Source: Rhizobium sp. Root1203 (GTDB taxonomy: Bacteria; Pseudomonadota; Alphaproteobacteria; Rhizobiales; Rhizobiaceae). From it: a DNA stretch of 64,000 nucleotides. The notes under the pieces are model-generated. The model was not told where the DNA came from. It saw nothing but the letters and a program-made list of their open reading frames with translations, and did no database searches. The stretch lies in NCBI RefSeq assembly GCF_001424945.1, contig NZ_LMCW01000004.1:1-64000 (forward strand), read 5' to 3'. Made by a program: the position numbers and the translations under genes. Shown here piece by piece: positions 1-7,906 of this stretch (position 1 is the stretch's first letter; each line of letters begins with the position of its first letter).

Positions 1-122
1 ACGGAGAGGTCGGGGTCGACCTGCTTCAGCCGGATCGCCGCCGACAGACCGGCAGGGCCGCCGCCGACGATCACCACGTCGAATTCCATGCTTTCGCGTT
101 CGGGACTATCCAAATCGGCCAT
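1..122 (-). CDS. Electron transfer flavoprotein:ubiquinone oxidoreductase, N-terminal fragment
   Basis: Only the first 40 or so codons lie in the window; the gene runs off the left edge. The peptide begins [20 protein letters not shown] and continues with a dinucleotide-binding [10 protein letters not shown] motif, the usual start of ETF-QO, which passes electrons from reduced ETF to ubiquinone at the inner membrane. I chose the ATG at 122 because an AAGGA lies about seven bases upstream; an in-frame ATG at 128 is possible. It is the last visible gene of the minus-strand run etfB, etfA, cupin, ETF-QO, with a 21-base gap to the cupin gene. Family assignment rests on the N-terminus and the etfBA context. 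Confidence 0.8.
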   Translation of the reverse strand, partial: MADLDSPERESMEFDVVIVGGGPAGLSAAIRLKQVDPDLS

Positions 123-143
123 TGCCATTCCTTAGGTGGGACA

Positions 144-836
144 CTACGGGCGCTCGGTATTGCACCAGAGCAGCAGGAGAGGCTTTGTCGTGCACCGTAT
201 TCCGACAAGTTCCCCTGCGCCGCTGTAGCAGACGGCACCAAAGCCCGCTTTTGTCCAGCTCTCGCTTTCCCTGCAGAACTCCAGCGGCGAGAGGGAGAGA
301 AACGCTCGCGCCTGATATTGCGTGTGATCGGGAAAGCGTGTGTAGGGAGCCATGATCGTCAAACCGATCCTGACATCGGTTCGTTCCTCAATTCCTCCGG
401 GTCCAACGATGACGGCGTGCGCATGGGAACTTTCGAAGTTTCGGCTCGCAAATGGCCCACTCCGGCCTTGCGCCCAAACGAGATGCCCGGCCAACATGCG
501 AAGATTGCGGGACAACTCGCCGAAGACGCCTTTCTGACGGTCGAGATTTCCAAGGGCGATATCCAGAATTCTCTGACTGTCTGGTGTCTGCGAACCCTCG
601 CCCAGCGCGACTTGACCTTGTCTTATCAGCTTCTCAAAGACCTGTGCGGCGACGCGCATCGGCATCAGCGGCGTGTCCGGTGCAAGCATTGCGCTGCACA
701 TCGCGTTCACCATAAACTGCAGCGAAATCGGCCGCGATCCAGCGCGGCCACCGCCTGAATGCGTGGTGTTTGCGTCGTAGTCGAGCAAAAGCAGATCGTC
801 ACTCCGCGTCGGCGCTCTCCGATTGACCTGAGGCAT
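144..836 (-). CDS. DMSP-lyase-family cupin with degenerate metal site
   Basis: A 230-residue protein whose second half fits the dimethylsulfoniopropionate lyase-like cupin family: a HAHAVIVGPGGIEER block near 138-152, then PYTRFPDH and a beta-barrel strand pattern to the C-terminus. Family members bind a metal with an HxH pair, a Glu a few residues later and a late His. Here only the first His (171) is kept: the second is Gln173, the Glu region reads QARAF, and the late His position reads ELVGIR. The protein is therefore unlikely to be a working metal-dependent lyase, though a binding or altered role is possible. It starts 15 bases after etfA ends, so it is probably co-transcribed with the ETF genes. 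Confidence 0.7.
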   Translation of the reverse strand: MPQVNRRAPTRSDDLLLLDYDANTTHSGGGRAGSRPISLQFMVNAMCSAMLAPDTPLMPMRVAAQVFEKLIRQGQVALGEGSQTPDSQRILDIALGNLDRQKGVFGELSRNLRMLAGHLVWAQGRSGPFASRNFESSHAHAVIVGPGGIEERTDVRIGLTIMAPYTRFPDHTQYQARAFLSLSPLEFCRESESWTKAGFGAVCYSGAGELVGIRCTTKPLLLLWCNTERP

Positions 837-851
837 TTGAGAGGCCCCCGC

Positions 852-1784
852 CTAAAGGCTCTTCTGCAGTTCGGGTAGAGCTTCGAAGATGTCGGCTACC
901 AGACCATAATCGGCGACCTGAAAGATCGGCGCTTCCTCATCCCTGTTGATGGCGACGATCACCTTGGAGTCTTTCATCCCTGCCAGGTGTTGGATCGCTC
1001 CCGAAATCCCGCAGGCAATGTAGAGATCGGGGGCCACCACCTTGCCGGTCTGTCCGATCTGCCAGTCGTTCGGTGCATAACCGGCGTCAACCGCGGCACG
1101 GCTCGCGCCCACGGCTGCACCAAATTTGTCGGCGAGCGGAAGGATGACGTCCTCGAATCTCTCTTTGGAGCCGAGTGCGCGGCCGCCGGAGACGATAATC
1201 TTTGCGGACGTCAGTTCAGGACGTTCAGAAACGGAGAGCGAGTCTGCGACAAACGACGAGAGATCAGAAGAAAGGGCTGCCGCCGCCTGTTCAACGGCAG
1301 CAGCAGTCTGGCCTTGGGAGGCAGGCAAGAACGATGCGGTACGGACGGTGATAACCTGTTTCGTATCCGTGGTTTGAACCGTCTGTATCGCGTTGCCTGC
1401 ATAAATCGGACGCTTGAAAGTATCGGGAGAAACCACCTCGATGATTTCCGAGACCTGCGCCACGTCCAAAAGGGCAGCTACGCGTGGCAAGACGTTTTTT
1501 CCGACGGAGGTCGCCGCAGCAATGATCGTGTCGTAAGGTTGAGCCAGCGACACAATCAATTCTGCCAGCGGTTCCGCCAGATTGTTCGCAAGCCGGTCGC
1601 TGTCGGCGAGGATAACTTTGGTCACGCCCGCAAGTCTGGCAGCCTGGTCGGCAACGGAGTTGACGTTCTGTCCCGCCACCAAGACATGTACATCGGGACC
1701 AATTCTCGCCGCAGCGCTCAACGCCTTCGCGGTCTGATCGGAAAGAGTTTGGTTGTCGTGTTCAGCCAAGAGGAGAATGGCCAT
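852..1784 (-). CDS. etfA: Electron transfer flavoprotein alpha subunit
   Basis: 310 residues, normal for EtfA. The C-terminal FAD-binding domain is clear: [11 protein letters not shown] at 200-210, [11 protein letters not shown] at 227-237, [20 protein letters not shown] at 242-261 and [10 protein letters not shown] at 279-288. With EtfB it forms the soluble heterodimer that takes electrons from acyl-CoA dehydrogenases and related flavoproteins and gives them to ETF-QO. It lies 32 bases after etfB on the same strand. The gene cluster also encodes an acyl-CoA dehydrogenase and an FAD oxidoreductase, so this may be a pathway-dedicated copy rather than the housekeeping ETF. Confidence 0.95.
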   Translation of the reverse strand: MAILLLAEHDNQTLSDQTAKALSAAARIGPDVHVLVAGQNVNSVADQAARLAGVTKVILADSDRLANNLAEPLAELIVSLAQPYDTIIAAATSVGKNVLPRVAALLDVAQVSEIIEVVSPDTFKRPIYAGNAIQTVQTTDTKQVITVRTASFLPASQGQTAAAVEQAAAALSSDLSSFVADSLSVSERPELTSAKIIVSGGRALGSKERFEDVILPLADKFGAAVGASRAAVDAGYAPNDWQIGQTGKVVAPDLYIACGISGAIQHLAGMKDSKVIVAINRDEEAPIFQVADYGLVADIFEALPELQKSL

Positions 1785-1816
1785 AAAGTTGAGCTCCTTG
1801 ATCCAGGCAGGTTGAT

Positions 1817-2566
1817 TTAGAGAACGCCGGCTTCGGTTTTAAGCTTCGCCACCAGGTCCGCGACAGATGACACTTTGACGCCTGCCTTGCGACCGCTCGG
1901 CTCCTCGGTGGCTACAATTTTGAGCCGCGGGCTCGTGTCGACACCAAAATCAGCGGGCGTCTTTTTATCGAGCGGCTTCTTTTTCGCTTTCATGATGTTG
2001 GGCAGCGACGCGTAGCGGGGCTCGTTGAGGCGGAGATCGGCGGTGATCACCGCTGGAAGCTTGACTGCAATCGTCTGCAGTCCGCCGTCGACCTCGCGGA
2101 CAACCTTTGCTTTGCCATCGCCGATCTCGATACTGGAGGCGAAGGTCGCCTGCGCTACACCCATCAGGGCTGCGAGCATCTGGCCGGTTTGATTCGAGTC
2201 GTCGTCGATCGCCTGCTTCCCGACGATGATCAGCCCGGGAGCTTCCGCGTCCGTCACGCCTTTCAAAATTTTAGCGACGGCGAGCGGTTCGACACTCTCT
2301 TCAGTTTCCACCAGGATAGCTCGATCCGCACCCATCGCCAGGGCGGTACGCAACGTCTCCTCAGCCTTTGGCGGCCCGATCGAGACGACAACCACTTCGG
2401 TTGCTTCGCCGCCTTCCTTCAGTCGAAGAGCCTCCTCGACGGAAATCTCGTCGAACGGGTTCATCGACATCTTTACATTTGCAAGCTCGACCCCGGACCC
2501 GTCAGCCTTGACGCGAATTTTCACGTTGTAGTCAACAACCCGCTTTACGGGCACGAGGATTTTCAT
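1817..2566 (-). CDS. etfB: Electron transfer flavoprotein beta subunit
   Basis: 249 residues, full length. The AMP-binding segment [10 protein letters not shown] is at 121-130, the ETF-beta signature [10 protein letters not shown] at 157-166, and the dehydrogenase-docking loop [14 protein letters not shown] at 184-197. It pairs with EtfA, the next gene. It is the first gene of a minus-strand operon whose promoter must lie in the 281-base spacer shared with ridA; a perfect TGACC-caaa-GGTCA palindrome at 2659-2672 sits about 93 bases upstream of its start, a likely operator. Confidence 0.95.
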   Translation of the reverse strand: MKILVPVKRVVDYNVKIRVKADGSGVELANVKMSMNPFDEISVEEALRLKEGGEATEVVVVSIGPPKAEETLRTALAMGADRAILVETEESVEPLAVAKILKGVTDAEAPGLIIVGKQAIDDDSNQTGQMLAALMGVAQATFASSIEIGDGKAKVVREVDGGLQTIAVKLPAVITADLRLNEPRYASLPNIMKAKKKPLDKKTPADFGVDTSPRLKIVATEEPSGRKAGVKVSSVADLVAKLKTEAGVL

Positions 2567-2658
2567 CGATCCGACCTCACATATCTGGCTTCATCGCTGA
2601 CGGCTCGCCATCAAATTTGCACTGAGGCTATCAAAACATACTAATAAGTCAAATGAAA

Positions 2659-2672
2659 TGACCCAAAGGTCA
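2659..2672. promoter_or_regulatory. Candidate TetR operator, copy 1 (etfB side)
   Basis: TGACC-caaa-GGTCA is a perfect 5+5 inverted repeat with a 4-base centre. It matches the layout of four other sites in the cluster (2739-2752, 4993-5006, 12311-12324, 15561-15574), all fitting TNACY-N4-RGTNA. It lies in the divergent spacer nearer to etfB. Binding by the TetR protein at 11576-12223 is inferred. Confidence 0.55.
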
Positions 2673-2736
2673 GATTTAGTTTTTCTGGTGCCCGAGCGGT
2701 CCCAACGAGAGCGTTTCGAGACCGCGCCGGATAAAA

Positions 2737-2774
2737 ACTGACTGTGAAGTATTTTTATTTGTACATTCAGTCAG
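2737..2774. promoter_or_regulatory. Candidate TetR operator, copy 2 (ridA side)
   Basis: The core TGACT-gtga-AGTAT is at 2739-2752. A second CTGACTG half site occurs inverted at 2768-2774 (CAGTCAG), giving a wider inverted repeat with 30 bases between arm centres. The core is nearly identical to the site upstream of the importer operon (TGACT-ggtg-AGTAT at 15561-15574). It lies 75 to 110 bases before ridA and could control both arms of the divergent promoter. Confidence 0.55.
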
Positions 2775-2847
2775 ATTCGCTGTACACTTCAGGCCATAGG
2801 AATTATGGTCGGGTCACAATCGATTAGGCCCTTGAAGGAGTTGCAGA

Positions 2848-3234
2848 ATGTTGACAGCGGTAAACCCTCCCGGAAGCGCATGGCCGGGGGTCTCGCAGGG
2901 AATAATTCTGAGAGGCAGCGGTGTTTTCGTATCCACCGGCCATGTCGGGACCGATAGAGACGGGGAAGTCATCGTATCGTCCCCGGAGGACCAGGTTGTC
3001 GCTCTTTTCGAGAACCTGACCGCGACATTGGCGGCGGCAAATCTCGACTTCAGCCACGTTGCCAGAATGACGTGCTACGTGAGCAATCTTGACCCTGAGA
3101 CGCTGGCGGCTATCCGGACTGTCCGGGCCCGCTACTGGAGCCAGGAATGCCCTCCCTCAAGCGTCATAGTCCAAGCAGCCCTGTACGATCCGCGTCTGCT
3201 CGTTGAAGCGGAAGTGCTTGCGGTCGTCCCGTAA
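2848..3234 (+). CDS. RidA/YjgF-family protein lacking the canonical arginine
   Basis: 128 residues, the usual single Rid domain (trimeric beta-barrel fold). The conserved frame is visible: FVSTGHVG at 27-34, the N-terminal half, and VEAEVLAVV at the C-terminus. True RidA enamine/imine deaminases carry an Arg in a VARLP-like segment; the matching stretch here reads VQAALYDP (about 108-115), so that Arg appears to be Ala. This places it among the Rid subfamilies with other or unknown activity. It starts the plus-strand arm, 15 bases before an FAD oxidoreductase, and could act on an imine or enamine made by that enzyme. An AAGGAG lies upstream of the ATG. Confidence 0.85.
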   Translation: MLTAVNPPGSAWPGVSQGIILRGSGVFVSTGHVGTDRDGEVIVSSPEDQVVALFENLTATLAAANLDFSHVARMTCYVSNLDPETLAAIRTVRARYWSQECPPSSVIVQAALYDPRLLVEAEVLAVVP

Positions 3235-3249
3235 AGTTCCGAGGGTGCG

Positions 3250-4863
3250 ATGAAGAAATACGATGTCGTTATCATTGGTGGTGGCCACAACGGCCTGGTT
3301 TGCGCCTGTTATCTCGCCAAGGCAGGATTGAAGGTGTGCGTGGTGGAGAGGCAGCCATTCGTTGGTGGCGCGGCTATCTCACGCGAGGTCTGGCCCGGCT
3401 TTACCATCTCCGTGGCATCCTACTGGATGAGCATGCTGCAGCCGAAGATCATGCTCGACCTCGACCTGCAGAAGAATGGCGTCGAAGTCATTTCCGTCCC
3501 CCCGAGCTTCCATCCATTCGACAGCGGCAAGAGCATCATCTACTGGCCCGAGGAGCAGCGTTTCGTCGAAGAGCTGGCTCGGTTCTCGAGGAAGGACGCC
3601 GAGAACTATCCGAAATTCGCAGCTCACATGGCTGAGACCATACCGTATCTTCGGCGGCTGTTGTTCGAAACGCCAGTCGATCCGACGACGGGCAAGATTA
3701 AGGATATCGGGAAGGCGATGTCCCTCGCTTGGCGCATGCGCGACATCGGCGCACGCGTCTACGACGTATGGGATTTGCTTACGCTAAGCGCTGACGATTA
3801 CCTGCGGCGCTGGTTTGAAAGCGATGAAGTCCTGACAGCATTCGGTAGCTACGCGTCCGGTTCCGCGGGCTTGATCAGTCCGAAGACGCAAGGGTCGGCA
3901 TACGTGCTCGCTCGTCCTTACCTCCGTGACAACACGACGTCCGCCGGCGGCGGCGGCCTGATCAAGGGTGGAATGGGATCAATCTCCGAAGCTCTTTTGC
4001 GCGTCGCCAAAGGTCACGGTGTGGACGTCGTCACCGGGCAGATGGTCAAGAAAGTCGACATCAAAGACGGGAGGGCTGTCGGGATTGAACTTGCCGACGG
4101 CGAGCATATCGCTGCTCAGACGGTCGTTTCCAATGCCGGCGCGAAGATGACGTATTTTGACCTGATCGGCAAAGAGAACCTCTCCGAGGAGGTTAAGGGA
4201 CAGGTCGAGCGTCACCGCACCAAATCGATCGCATTCAAGATCAACCTTGCCTGCAGCGCGTTGCCCCGCTGGACCGCCTACGATTCCCGTCATCTCAACG
4301 AAGCCAACCCAGGCTCGGTCACGCTTGCCGAAAACTCAGATGAGCTGGAAGATGCATTTCATACCGCTCAGAACGGCGAAATGTCAAAGCATCCATATCT
4401 GTGGATCACGACACCCAGTGCGTTTGACAAGACGGTTGCTCCGGAAGGGCAGCATGTCGTCCAGATCATGGGTGGCCACGTGCCTTACAAGCTGAACGGC
4501 CGCGAGTGGAACGAGGAGACCAAGAAGGAGCTTCTCGATATCGTTGTTCGCCAGATATCCCGATATGCCCCCGGGTTCGACAGGGAAGTGCTTCATGCGC
4601 AAATCCTGACGCCCAAGGACATCGAGGAGATGTTCGCGATGGTTGATGGACATGTCCATCATGGCGAAATGAGCCTCGATCAGGTGTTCTTCCGTCGGCC
4701 AATTCAGCACTACGCGGACTACAGAACTCCGATCAAGGGAATGTACATGTGCGGCGCAGCCTGCCACCCGGGGGGCGGTGTGAACGGCGTTCCCGGGCAC
4801 AACGCAGCACGGGAAATCATTCACGATCTCGGAAAGAAATTTCCAGCTGCCGTTCGGCCCTGA
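3250..4863 (+). CDS. Phytoene-desaturase-like FAD-dependent oxidoreductase
   Basis: 537 residues with an N-terminal Rossmann FAD motif (VVIIGGGHNGLVCA at 6-19) followed by an Arg/Glu-containing second strand (VVERQPFVGGAA). The C-terminal FAD segment is GMYMCGAACHPGGGVNGVPG at about 497-516. This is the architecture of the phytoene dehydrogenase/PYROXD2-like branch of the amine-oxidase superfamily, found widely outside carotenoid synthesis. No phytoene synthase or other carotenoid gene is nearby, so a carotenoid role is unlikely. The Rid protein just upstream suggests oxidation of an amine or cyclic compound to an imine-type product. The substrate is unknown. Confidence 0.85.
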   Translation: MKKYDVVIIGGGHNGLVCACYLAKAGLKVCVVERQPFVGGAAISREVWPGFTISVASYWMSMLQPKIMLDLDLQKNGVEVISVPPSFHPFDSGKSIIYWPEEQRFVEELARFSRKDAENYPKFAAHMAETIPYLRRLLFETPVDPTTGKIKDIGKAMSLAWRMRDIGARVYDVWDLLTLSADDYLRRWFESDEVLTAFGSYASGSAGLISPKTQGSAYVLARPYLRDNTTSAGGGGLIKGGMGSISEALLRVAKGHGVDVVTGQMVKKVDIKDGRAVGIELADGEHIAAQTVVSNAGAKMTYFDLIGKENLSEEVKGQVERHRTKSIAFKINLACSALPRWTAYDSRHLNEANPGSVTLAENSDELEDAFHTAQNGEMSKHPYLWITTPSAFDKTVAPEGQHVVQIMGGHVPYKLNGREWNEETKKELLDIVVRQISRYAPGFDREVLHAQILTPKDIEEMFAMVDGHVHHGEMSLDQVFFRRPIQHYADYRTPIKGMYMCGAACHPGGGVNGVPGHNAAREIIHDLGKKFPAAVRP

Positions 4864-4870
4864 TTTCCGC

Positions 4871-4896
4871 CAGCGGCGGCCTGGAGGCCGCCGCTG
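4871..4896 (+). terminator. Strong hairpin after the FAD oxidoreductase gene
   Basis: An 11-base perfect stem (CAGCGGCGGCC / GGCCGCCGCTG) with a TGGA loop starts eight bases after the stop codon. There is no U-run, so it may end transcription weakly or protect the mRNA 3' end. It separates the ridA unit from the SDR operon. Confidence 0.55.
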
Positions 4897-4990
4897 CATA
4901 GCCTTTCGAAACGATTCACATGAAGCAGCTCAACCACTTTTATGTTGCTTGGAGACAGCTTCGTGATTATCGTACCGATAGTTCAAATTT

Positions 4991-5008
4991 GCATACTTTG
5001 TGGTATGC
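4991..5008. promoter_or_regulatory. Candidate TetR operator, copy 3 (SDR operon)
   Basis: GCATAC-TTTGTG-GTATGC is a perfect 6+6 inverted repeat. Its core, TACT-ttgt-GGTA at 4994-5005, has the same half-site spacing as the other four candidate operators, although the flanks differ. It lies 47 bases upstream of the SDR start and so is well placed to control the operon that follows. Confidence 0.5.
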
Positions 5009-5054
5009 GCGGGGCGAATAACGCACCTGGGCTGGCACAATGCGGGAGAATCGA

Positions 5055-5846
5055 ATGACCGATTTAAATGGCCAAGTCGTTGTAATCACGGGCGGTGAGA
5101 CAGGAATCGGTCGCGCTTCCGTAGAACTGATGGCGCGGAAAATGGCTACCATCGTGATCGGCGGCGTTCTCGATAGCGAAGGCGAAGCCACCGTTGCCGC
5201 GGTTAAGGCCAACGGCGGCAAGGCCAGATTTTTTCGCACGGACGTTCGGCAGCGGGAGCAGGTGGAAGCCTTGATCGACGGCGCAATCAGGGATCACGGA
5301 AAGGTGGATGCCCTGATCAACAATGCTGCCGTCTTCGATGGCTTCGTCAACGTTCTTGAGACGACCGACGGGCTTTGGGAGCAGATTATGAACGTGAACC
5401 TTCGGGGTCCGTTCTATGCCTGCCGCTCGGTAATTCCGCACATGCTGAAAGCCGGCAAGGGAAAGATCATCAACGTCTCTTCGATCGGCGGCATCGTGGG
5501 CTATGCCGACGGTCCTGCCTACACCGCATCCAAGCACGGCCTCATCGGCTTTACCAAGCAGATTGCCTGCGAATATGCGGACCGGGGCATCGCAGTGAAC
5601 GCGGTGTGCCCCGGCGCAATCGACACGAACGTTCGCGGAAATTCGGCGAAGCTCCTTGAAGAGCATGCTCCTGCAAAAATGAGCGGTGCAGGCTCCGACA
5701 ACAGCTGGCTTCAGCGCGTCGTCCCGGCCGGTCGCAAGGGAAAGCCAGAGGAAATCGCAGAGCTGATCGCTTTCCTGGTCTCCAATCAGGCAAGTTACAT
5801 CAATGGTCAGTCATTTGTCATCGACGGGGGTTGGACAGCGAAATGA
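5055..5846 (+). CDS. Short-chain dehydrogenase/reductase (SDR)
   Basis: 263 residues, a classical SDR. The cofactor motif TGGETGIG is at 12-19, NNAA at 89-92, and the catalytic Ser143, Tyr156 and Lys160 (YTASK) are all present. The C-terminus ends INGQSFVIDGGW, typical of the FabG-like branch. I chose the ATG at 5055, six bases after GGGAG, over the in-frame ATG at 5040. It heads an operon: its stop overlaps the acyl-CoA dehydrogenase start by four bases (ATGA). In context it probably oxidises a hydroxyacyl intermediate or a related alcohol. Confidence 0.9.
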   Translation: MTDLNGQVVVITGGETGIGRASVELMARKMATIVIGGVLDSEGEATVAAVKANGGKARFFRTDVRQREQVEALIDGAIRDHGKVDALINNAAVFDGFVNVLETTDGLWEQIMNVNLRGPFYACRSVIPHMLKAGKGKIINVSSIGGIVGYADGPAYTASKHGLIGFTKQIACEYADRGIAVNAVCPGAIDTNVRGNSAKLLEEHAPAKMSGAGSDNSWLQRVVPAGRKGKPEEIAELIAFLVSNQASYINGQSFVIDGGWTAK

Positions 5847-7024
5847 ACTACGAGCAATTCACACCCGAAGAAAACGAGATCGTTTCGACGGTCGAACGCT
5901 TCATCGAAGAGCGGGTCAGGCCCAATGTCGCGGCTCTCGAACGGGACGGAAATTATCCCCAGGCGATCGTCGATGGCATGCTCGAACTTGGACTCTTCGG
6001 CATTGCGGTTCCGGAAGAGTTCGGTGGTCTTGGCTTGCGCGTCCCGGTGTTTGCCGCCGTCATGGAAGTGGTTGCTCGCGGATGGACAACGCTTGCGGCC
6101 TACATCAACAGCCATTCGACGGTCGCCTATGCCATTTCGCACTACGGGACCGATGAGCAGAAGGAGGAGTATCTTCCCGGTCTGGCCGTCGGCGAGCATA
6201 GAGGCTCGCTATGCCTGACGGAACCGGGCTGCGGATCCGACCTTCAGGCAATTCGCGCCAATGCCGTCGGTCAAGGCGACAGCTATAACCTGACGGCGAG
6301 CAAGACGTACGTGACCAACGGCGACAAGGCGACGTTGCTTCTTACGCTGGTGAAGCATCCCAAGGAGAGCCCGGACGCCAAGCAGGCATTCAGTCTGCTG
6401 ATCGTCGAGAAGGCCTGGCCTGGGGTGAGCGTCACAACGACCTTCCATAAAATGGCGTTCGGACTCGTCGATACAGTGCAGATCGAAATGGACTCCGTTG
6501 CGGTGCCGAAGGCAAATCTTCTTGGCGGTGCGGAGGGCAAGGGCTTCCACCATCTGTTCGATTCCCTGGAAATTGGCCGGATCGCCATCGCCATCAGCGC
6601 GGTGGGTCTTGCCACGAACGCGCTATCCGAGGCGAAGCGGTATGCCTCTGAACGGGTGACCTTCGGCGTCACCATCGACAAACACCAGGCAATCCAGTTC
6701 AAGCTCGCGGATATGGCGACCAAACTCGTGACCGCGCGACTGCTGACGATGGAGGCGGCGTGGATGAAAGAGCGAGGCGGTCGTTGCGACATGATCAGTG
6801 CGATGGCGAAGATGTATGCCAGCGATGCGGCGGTTGAAATCGTCCACGAAGCCGTGAAAGTCCACGGTGGTGCAGGGTATATTCAAGAGTACGCCGTCGA
6901 AAGACTCTATCGTGAAGCTCTTCTCTATACGATTGGAGAAGGCACCAACGACATCAACAGGATCGTTATCTCGCGTCGTCTGAACGGCGATGAGGAGCAG
7001 GCCTATCTCGGATTGGTGTCATGA
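5843..7024 (+). CDS. Acyl-CoA dehydrogenase
   Basis: 393 residues, standard length. The FAD/substrate motif LCLTEPGCGSD is at 123-133, a helical C-terminal domain follows, and the catalytic-loop equivalent IGEGTNDINR near 364-373 keeps the glutamate that acts as base in most family members. It introduces a 2,3-double bond into an acyl-CoA and donates electrons to ETF, which is encoded 3 kb away. The ATG at 5843 overlaps the SDR stop; the following gene overlaps its own stop in the same way, so translation of all three is coupled. Confidence 0.93.
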   Translation: MNYEQFTPEENEIVSTVERFIEERVRPNVAALERDGNYPQAIVDGMLELGLFGIAVPEEFGGLGLRVPVFAAVMEVVARGWTTLAAYINSHSTVAYAISHYGTDEQKEEYLPGLAVGEHRGSLCLTEPGCGSDLQAIRANAVGQGDSYNLTASKTYVTNGDKATLLLTLVKHPKESPDAKQAFSLLIVEKAWPGVSVTTTFHKMAFGLVDTVQIEMDSVAVPKANLLGGAEGKGFHHLFDSLEIGRIAIAISAVGLATNALSEAKRYASERVTFGVTIDKHQAIQFKLADMATKLVTARLLTMEAAWMKERGGRCDMISAMAKMYASDAAVEIVHEAVKVHGGAGYIQEYAVERLYREALLYTIGEGTNDINRIVISRRLNGDEEQAYLGLVS

Positions 7025-7848
7025 CGACGGTTTGTCTCACCTTCGATTTCGACGCCGTATCGCTGTGGATCAGCTCCTTGAAGCAAACCACCGCAAATCC
7101 GATGTCTCGCGGCGAGTTTGCGCCTCGGGTGGGCCTCCCTCGCGTGCTTGAACTGCTCTCGGCGAAGGCCGTGAAGGCGACGTTTTTCGTCCCTGCCCAT
7201 ACCGCCGTCTCGTTCAACCGGGAGACACTGCGAATTCTCGAAGACGGTCACGAAATCGGCATGCACGGATACTGCCACGAGACGCCGGTCGGTTTGAGCA
7301 AGAGCGACGAAGCCTCCTTGCTTGACCGCGCGCTTGCCAAGCTGCGCAACGCGCTTGGGCAAGACTTCTCACCCGCAGGCTATCGATCCCCGGCGTGGGA
7401 TTTGTCCGAGAACTCCGTGGCGCTGCTCGAAGAGCGCGGCGTTCTCTACGACAGCAGCCTGATGGCAGACGACTACAGGCCTTATTGGGCTCCCAGGGGA
7501 TATCAGGTCTCCGAAGAGAGTTACCAGCCTGGCCCGCCGTCAAAGGTGGTCGAAATTCCGGTTGCGTGGGAGTTGGACGATTTCCCGCACTTCATGTTCC
7601 TGAACAAGCCGCTCTATCTCGGAATGAGGACGCCGGCGGAAGTCTATGAACTTTGGCGCGAGGAGTTCGACTTCTCGACGACAGTTTCGAACTCCGTATT
7701 CACGCTGACGATGCATCCCGAGATCATTGGTCGCGGACCACGCATTTCGATGCTGTCCCGGCTGATAGACCACATGAAGTCGGTACCGGGCACACAGTTT
7801 TCGACGGTCGCGGATGCCGCTCGCGCCTGGAACCACAAGACCGGTTGA
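7021..7848 (+). CDS. Polysaccharide-deacetylase-fold hydrolase
   Basis: 275 residues with the NodB-homology motifs: TFDFDA (7-12) with Asp9 and Asp11, the metal pair HGYCH (His82 and His86), and RSPAWD (Arg122). There is no signal peptide, so it acts in the cytoplasm. Its form, an N-terminal TFDFDA and a C-terminal region with TMHPEIIGRGPR, resembles the PuuE/HP0310-type branch, some members of which open cyclic amides or imides rather than deacetylating glycans. The start overlaps the acyl-CoA dehydrogenase stop by four bases. Placement among CoA-ester and amidase genes favours a small-molecule amide substrate. Confidence 0.85.
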   Translation: MTTVCLTFDFDAVSLWISSLKQTTANPMSRGEFAPRVGLPRVLELLSAKAVKATFFVPAHTAVSFNRETLRILEDGHEIGMHGYCHETPVGLSKSDEASLLDRALAKLRNALGQDFSPAGYRSPAWDLSENSVALLEERGVLYDSSLMADDYRPYWAPRGYQVSEESYQPGPPSKVVEIPVAWELDDFPHFMFLNKPLYLGMRTPAEVYELWREEFDFSTTVSNSVFTLTMHPEIIGRGPRISMLSRLIDHMKSVPGTQFSTVADAARAWNHKTG

Positions 7849-7906
7849 TGCCGGGGCATGAAACCGCGCGGAAGCGACACAACGACACGCAATAGAGGGT
7901 TCAGAC

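Noticed and set aside
3250-4863. Carotenoid phytoene desaturase (crtI)
   Set aside because: The FAD fold fits, but there is no crtB, crtE or other carotenoid gene and the context is acyl-CoA and amide catabolism.
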